Source: Methanobrevibacter sp. | Lineage (GTDB): Archaea > Methanobacteriota > Methanobacteria > Methanobacteriales > Methanobacteriaceae | DNA length: 48,302 nucleotides | Direction: 5' to 3' | Assembly (NCBI GenBank): GCA_017553445.1 | Contig: JAFZMD010000042.1 | Location: forward strand, 1-48,302 | Shown: positions 43,253 to 48,302 of the stretch, piece after piece | Numbering within the stretch: the stretch's first letter is position 1 | How the letters are laid out: every line of letters starts with the position of its first letter | Made by a program: the position numbers and the translations under genes | The notes under the pieces: model-generated | Seen by the model: the letters and a program-made list of their open reading frames with translations, nothing else | What the model was told of the DNA's origin: nothing | The model's database searches: none

Positions 43253-43990
43253 ATGAACATTGCTTTTATAGGATTTGGAAAAGTCGCCTATACTCTCTCC
43301 AGACTAATCCAGTCACAGGATATTGATTTTATAACATCAGCGGAAAACAGGTCTGAAGGCACTATGGATTTAATAAATAAGGCAGACATTGAAGTTTTCG
43401 ATTCTTTCAGCGATGCTTTGAAAAATGCAGATATTGTAATTTCTGCAGTAACTCCGTCACAAGCTGTTGGTGTTGCTAGAAATTATGGAAAATACTGCAA
43501 TGGAATCTATTTGGATTTGAATAATATTTCTCCGGATACTACAGGCAAAATCAATGATTTGGTTGGCAATCTTGTCGACGGGGCCATCATCGGTAAAATA
43601 GATTCTAATAATCCAACATTATATTTGTCTGGTGAAAATGCAGATGAATTGCTGTTTTTAAATGATTTTTTAAATGTAAAAGTCATTTCCGATAAAATAG
43701 GAGATGCCTCAAGACTGAAACTGCTTAGAAGCACATACACCAAATCATTATCTGTTTTACTTATAGAAACATATGATTTGGCAAGAAAACTTGATTTGGG
43801 AGATGAATTTTTCGATACATTATCATTAACTGAAGGTGATGATTTCAGAAAAAAATCCCTTTCAAGAATAAGCAATACCTTGAAATCTTCAAAAAGAAAA
43901 GCTGAAGAGCTTGAAGAGATTTTGAATTATTTCGATGATGACGGGCTGGATATGGTTAAGGTAGCTTTGGATAAACTTAGGCAATTTTAA
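43253..43990 (+). CDS. NAD(P)-binding protein with DUF1932-like C-terminal domain
   Basis: A 245-residue protein with an N-terminal Rossmann fold (MNIAFIGFGKVAYTLSRLI) like 6-phosphogluconate or beta-hydroxyacid dehydrogenases and a helical C-terminal domain of the DUF1932 type. YLDLNNISPDTTGKI and GAIIGKID mirror the substrate region of that superfamily. ATG 43253 follows GTGATA; a longer reading inside the upstream gene is unlikely. It ends the five-gene run and overlaps the convergent nucleotidyltransferase by 14 bases. Substrate unknown. Confidence 0.8.
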   Translation: MNIAFIGFGKVAYTLSRLIQSQDIDFITSAENRSEGTMDLINKADIEVFDSFSDALKNADIVISAVTPSQAVGVARNYGKYCNGIYLDLNNISPDTTGKINDLVGNLVDGAIIGKIDSNNPTLYLSGENADELLFLNDFLNVKVISDKIGDASRLKLLRSTYTKSLSVLLIETYDLARKLDLGDEFFDTLSLTEGDDFRKKSLSRISNTLKSSKRKAEELEEILNYFDDDGLDMVKVALDKLRQF

Positions 43991-45248
43991 CGTTGATTTT
44001 AAACCCTTTTTTGTCTTTTTTGCTTTTTGCAGTAACCGGGATGAAATGGGAATCCATGATATATCTTAAATAGGTCACTTCCTTGGCGGGCAATCTCAAA
44101 TTTGTTTTAATCTTTTTGCCTTCGCTTTTAAGCTGAACAGATATTTTATTGTTTTTGTCAACATATAAATCCGCATTCAGGCCTTCCTTCATTATCTTTG
44201 TTTCAAAACGCGTGAGATTCAAGCCGGCATTAATCTCTAATGGAACGTCATTAACTTCAATGTTTCCCTGTCTGAAGTTATTGTTGGCTTCTTTTGCACT
44301 CATTCCCTCATGGGTTTTGGATGCAACATACCAGGCCCTTTCAATCACCTTGGAGACTTTTTGCATTTCAGGAATGACTCCCTTGGATTCGTAGCTTTTC
44401 ATCAAATCCATAACCTCTTTTTTCGTGACATCCTCTTCAATGGAACTTATCGCAAGGCGGGTCATGACCGGACCGTAATTTGATCTTCTAAATGATGCCC
44501 ATACAGATTCCGGATTGGAGTATACTCTTTTTTTAATAATCTGGTTTATTGTTTCCCCATTCAAATAAGCTATTTTTGAAAGGTTTCCTCTGGAATAGGT
44601 ATTCATTCTTTTATAGATGCTCGCCCAGTCACGGTCAAGATTGATGTTTCCTTTTTCAATTTCCCTCTCAAGAATCTCCACGCTGGATTTCGGAAGCAGT
44701 TTTTTAATATTGTCTGTTATAACATAATCGTTATCGACAATGGACTGTCTGATTAGACGACCAGAATATTTATCTTTATCAAGCTCCTTTACAATATGGA
44801 ACTTTAATTTGGAACCTAAAAATTCATTCAGTGCATACCATCTGATTTCGTTCCTGTTTGTATAGTTTTTAGGCATTCCAACAAAATTGCCTTCATCAAT
44901 AAATTTTTGGGCTTTTGAAGCAATCTCTTCTAATGAAATGCTTGCTGAGGTAATGTAATCTGTTGCACCGTCATCAATCATTTTCTGAAGCCTGATTGGA
45001 ACGCTGTATGATAGAACCAGTCTGTGATGAAGCCCTTCAAATGATTTGATTTCATCTGCACCTAAAGCCAGAGCCATTTCGCTTCTGGCTTCAAAGTTTG
45101 TAAAAAATGGGGCATGATTGGCACTGAAGCCCTTATTCAAATATACTACTAACTTTTTAGATTCGCTGTCAGCAATCTTTCGGGCTTCCCTGATTAACTT
45201 TTCATGTCCTTTATGGACGGGATCAAAATCGGCACTTATGCATATCAA
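43977..45248 (-). CDS. Nucleotidyltransferase of the HxGH superfamily
   Basis: A protein of about 423 residues with an N-terminal adenylyl/cytidylyltransferase domain: ISADFDPVHKGHEKLI holds the HxGH motif and LIRQSIVDND near 165 recalls the ISSTxxR end motif. The layout is reminiscent of TmcAL, the tRNA(Met) cytidine acetate ligase, but the remaining 200 residues are archaeal-specific to my eye. I favour TTG 45248, preceded by GGTG at a normal distance, over TTG 45260 or GTG 45257. The substrate is unknown. Confidence 0.65.
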   Translation of the reverse strand: MICISADFDPVHKGHEKLIREARKIADSESKKLVVYLNKGFSANHAPFFTNFEARSEMALALGADEIKSFEGLHHRLVLSYSVPIRLQKMIDDGATDYITSASISLEEIASKAQKFIDEGNFVGMPKNYTNRNEIRWYALNEFLGSKLKFHIVKELDKDKYSGRLIRQSIVDNDYVITDNIKKLLPKSSVEILEREIEKGNINLDRDWASIYKRMNTYSRGNLSKIAYLNGETINQIIKKRVYSNPESVWASFRRSNYGPVMTRLAISSIEEDVTKKEVMDLMKSYESKGVIPEMQKVSKVIERAWYVASKTHEGMSAKEANNNFRQGNIEVNDVPLEINAGLNLTRFETKIMKEGLNADLYVDKNNKISVQLKSEGKKIKTNLRLPAKEVTYLRYIMDSHFIPVTAKSKKDKKGFKINVKIA

Positions 45249-45274
45249 TATTAACACCAAAAAAAGAGTTTTGA

Positions 45275-45294
45275 GAGATTAATTCAATAATCTC
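45275..45294 (-). terminator. Terminator of the DUF308 gene
   Basis: GAGATTA/TAATCTC with a six-base loop around the stop codon, followed on the minus strand by CTCTCAAAACTC and seven T. Confidence 0.45.
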
Positions 45295-45758
45295 ATAACA
45301 CCGCTGATTATCAGCCATATTCCAATCAATGAACCTAAAATAATAGGATTAGCCACATATGTTCCGATAATGATGTAACATACACCCAATATGATTCCTG
45401 CTATTCCAATGTAAAATCCATATTTTGATGTACGGTTGTTAAGCAGTGAGACAACACCGCCAATAATCAATATTATTCCTGCAAGATAAAGTGATATTTC
45501 TGTTAAAAATCCGATTAATACAGGGTTGAATATTAACCCGATAGAAATCAAAAGAAGTATGATACTTAAGATGATATCAATTACGGCGCCGCTTGTATTG
45601 TAATCAATTATTGTTATTCCTATAATCAATGCATAGATAGCTATGAATAAAACGGAAAATCCGAGTATTTCACTTGCGGCAATCACTCCAAGTATGGGAA
45701 ATGAAATAATCATTATTCCAAAAATAATTGCCAGTAAACTAATAATTTTATTTTTCAT
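45279..45758 (-). CDS. DUF308 (HdeD-like) membrane protein
   Basis: A 159-residue protein composed almost wholly of six short transmembrane helices in three internally similar pairs, as in the DUF308/HdeD family. Glycine-rich turns such as LAGIILIIGGVVSLL and GIAGIILGVCYIIIG are typical. HdeD is tied to acid resistance in E. coli; a role here is unknown. GGAGG precedes the ATG. Confidence 0.8.
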   Translation of the reverse strand: MKNKIISLLAIIFGIMIISFPILGVIAASEILGFSVLFIAIYALIIGITIIDYNTSGAVIDIILSIILLLISIGLIFNPVLIGFLTEISLYLAGIILIIGGVVSLLNNRTSKYGFYIGIAGIILGVCYIIIGTYVANPIILGSLIGIWLIISGVMRLLN

Positions 45759-45794
45759 CTAAAATCCTCCAATAATATTAATATTTTGCATTAT

Positions 45795-46877
45795 TCAATA
45801 TAATGGTATGTGTTTGATTTTTGTTTTTGAGCAGTTCATGTCGGCATTTTCCGCTTCAGCCAGCCATTCACTTTTGCATTCGCAGTCATATTCAATAATG
45901 CTTTGAGTTAAGTTACAGTCAATAATCATATGTTTCAGGTCTTTGTTGCATTTTTTGCAGTTGTAAGGACCTCTTCTTGAACCGAATCCTGATGTGTCAA
46001 GAAGTGCAGGAATATTAACTTCACGTCTGACTGTGTTGATGATTTCTATGCAGCTCCAAATCCATGGTGGCTGATAGGCACCCTTTCTCCATAACCTTTC
46101 TATAACAGTTCCGCTGTGGATTGTGGCCGGACAGAATGATAGTCTGTCTACACCGATGGCCTCACAGTCTTTTGCAGTTTGTATCGCTTCAGCTATTGCC
46201 TGTGATTCACTGACAAGAATAGGCTTTACAAAAATGTATGCTTTGGATTTGAGGTTATATCCTTTATTGTCCCTTAAGTTCTGCATTAGCTTAACCGCAT
46301 CTTCAAAATCTTTAAATGTAAATCCTTTATTGATCTTATTCAATCGGGTATAGTCATTGGACGTTTCAAGACCTATGCTCACTTCAAATAATCTGTCTCC
46401 GATTATATTGAAAATATCGTCCAGATATTCTTCCTTCACATATTCGGGTCTTGATTCAACAATGATTTCTGAAACGTTACTCATATTGGCCAGGGTCGTT
46501 AATATTTCGTCACGGGCATCAATTGGAAGTTCATATGGATTTAAAAAACTGCCTGATGCGAATAATTTTACAGCTATTCTATCTTCATTTTCAATGTCAA
46601 ATCTGGAGAGGTGATTATTAAAAATGTCAAGAATTGTTTTAGTGTCAATCGGTTCCAGTGTACAGTCGGATACATAACTGCACATTGTACATCCTCCGCT
46701 GTCTCCCAATGCCCAGGAACATCCGGGTGTTGGAAGAATTATAAATAATGTTTTTGAAATGCCATCATATGTTAAATCATCATTATACCAGCTTGCACCA
46801 ACTTGTTCTGGTGTCTTAGGCTCTTTTCTCTCAAAAGCCCTACTTCGTATTTCTTTACATAAGTTTTCAATTTCCAT
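45795..46877 (-). CDS. Archaeosine biosynthesis radical SAM protein RaSEA
   Basis: RaSEA works with ArcS to turn a lysine-modified preQ0 at tRNA position 15 into archaeosine. The 360-residue protein carries the radical SAM cluster motif in CSWALGDSGGCTMCSY (CX9-type spacing with CTMC) and a C-terminal zinc-like group CKKCNKDL and CECKSEW. ELPIDARDEIL and EVSIGLETSNDYTR are typical radical-SAM strand elements. ArcS is not in the window. Confidence 0.9.
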   Translation of the reverse strand: MEIENLCKEIRSRAFERKEPKTPEQVGASWYNDDLTYDGISKTLFIILPTPGCSWALGDSGGCTMCSYVSDCTLEPIDTKTILDIFNNHLSRFDIENEDRIAVKLFASGSFLNPYELPIDARDEILTTLANMSNVSEIIVESRPEYVKEEYLDDIFNIIGDRLFEVSIGLETSNDYTRLNKINKGFTFKDFEDAVKLMQNLRDNKGYNLKSKAYIFVKPILVSESQAIAEAIQTAKDCEAIGVDRLSFCPATIHSGTVIERLWRKGAYQPPWIWSCIEIINTVRREVNIPALLDTSGFGSRRGPYNCKKCNKDLKHMIIDCNLTQSIIEYDCECKSEWLAEAENADMNCSKTKIKHIPLY

Positions 46878-46956
46878 TATAATATAATTGGAATTATGTT
46901 ATAATTAAAATTGTTGTTAAAAACAGTGTTGTTATTAAGTTGTGTATACGTGTTCT

Positions 46957-47953
<997 letters not shown>

Positions 47954-47954
47954 T

Positions 47955-47991
47955 TATCACCAATTAAATTATTTGTGTGGGTATATATAAA
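47955..47991 (-). promoter_or_regulatory. mer core promoter and ribosome-binding site
   Basis: TTTATATA on the minus strand at 47984-47991 places transcription near 47960, and the perfect GGTGAT at 47960-47955 lies on the start point, so the leader is only about 10 bases. Confidence 0.55.
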
Positions 47992-48302
47992 GTAATTTTT
48001 ATTTAATTTAATTAGAAAGTTTTAAATATGTATTATTTTTTTGGGGTAGTTTATTTATAAATGAATTAATGGAATTTTATGAGTATTACAAATTTATTTT
48101 TTTTTAATACTTTTGATTTTGTTGTAATGGATTGAAACAATTTGAAAATTTTTATTTCAAAAATTAAAATAAATTATTATTTTTAAATATTGATGTCAAT
48201 GATTAATTAAATACTTAATTATTATATTTTAAATTATTTATAAATTTTAATATCATATTTTGCAATATATTTTAATTAATTTTGTTAGTTAAATATCTCT
48301 AT
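47992..48302. other. AT-rich region upstream of mer, nothing assigned
   Basis: About 310 bases to the window edge, almost wholly A and T with many ATTAAT and TTTTAA strings. I see no gene, tRNA or strong repeat; it may contain further mer control sites or a neighbouring promoter. Confidence 0.3.

Overview
The window is a contiguous, AT-rich chromosomal segment of a hydrogenotrophic methanogenic archaeon of the order Methanobacteriales, most likely Methanobrevibacter or a close relative. The basis is the gene content: Mer, [Fe]-hydrogenase (Hmd) with its whole cofactor pathway, six-gene pyruvate:ferredoxin oxidoreductase, MfnE, RadB, ABCE1, Pth2, aEF-1beta, RaSEA and archaeal tRNAs. TTTATATA-type TATA boxes, GGTGAT/GGAGG ribosome-binding sites and frequent TTG/GTG starts agree. 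The genus is inference; no rRNA is present.

Layout. 1-10.8 kb holds housekeeping genes (radB, an aminotransferase, Fe-S proteins, ABCE1, an Rpn-like nuclease, pth2, a mfnE/zinc-microprotein/aEF-1beta run, a MarR regulator, a TctA-type membrane protein and a methyltransferase). 10.9-14.0 kb holds an archaeal secretion/pilus ATPase plus its membrane platform, facing a DUF4012 gene. 14.0-17.4 kb is an iron-uptake locus (feoB, feoA, a zinc ribbon) with a large regulatory region and an unannotated-looking 35-residue cysteine-rich protein. 17.3-20.3 kb is a nickel-type ECF transporter (cbiM/nikM, PDGLE subunit, cbiQ, cbiO). 20.3-22.5 kb holds a Wzy-like polymerase, a membrane-anchored protein and a small ferredoxin. 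Two tRNA genes (Leu-UAA, Thr-GGU) follow. 22.9-30.2 kb carries the FeGP-cofactor cluster: hmd and hcgA-F on the minus strand with hcgG divergent. 30.3-32.2 kb has a membrane protein and an HTH-PhoU protein; 32.4-36.8 kb has fumarase alpha and porCDABEF; 37-48 kb has a dihydropteroate-synthase-like protein, a MoxR/VWA pair, a tRNA-thiolation operon (TtuA-like, MoaD/ThiS-like, DUF89, NAD(P)-binding protein), a nucleotidyltransferase, DUF308, RaSEA and mer.

Most interesting reading: the middle 16 kb (14-30 kb) looks like a metal-economy island. Iron uptake, nickel uptake and the nickel-free [Fe]-hydrogenase pathway lie together, and their promoters carry two recurrent DNA motifs. A near-palindromic 9-mer (AGTAATACT/AGTATTACT) occurs as a four-box array of about 75 bp upstream of the nickel transporter, and again with nearly the same spacing between hmd and hcgG. 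A TTTAGG-N4-CCTAAA dyad, resembling DtxR/IdeR-type iron operators, occurs several times upstream of feoB, in weaker form before feoA, and once before hcgG. This fits the known switch of methanogens to Hmd under nickel limitation, but the regulator is not in the window and the link is inference. Other points are a possible alternative-hairpin attenuator between hmd and hcgA, two tandem start sites on hmd, and several zinc/cysteine microproteins of 35-66 residues.
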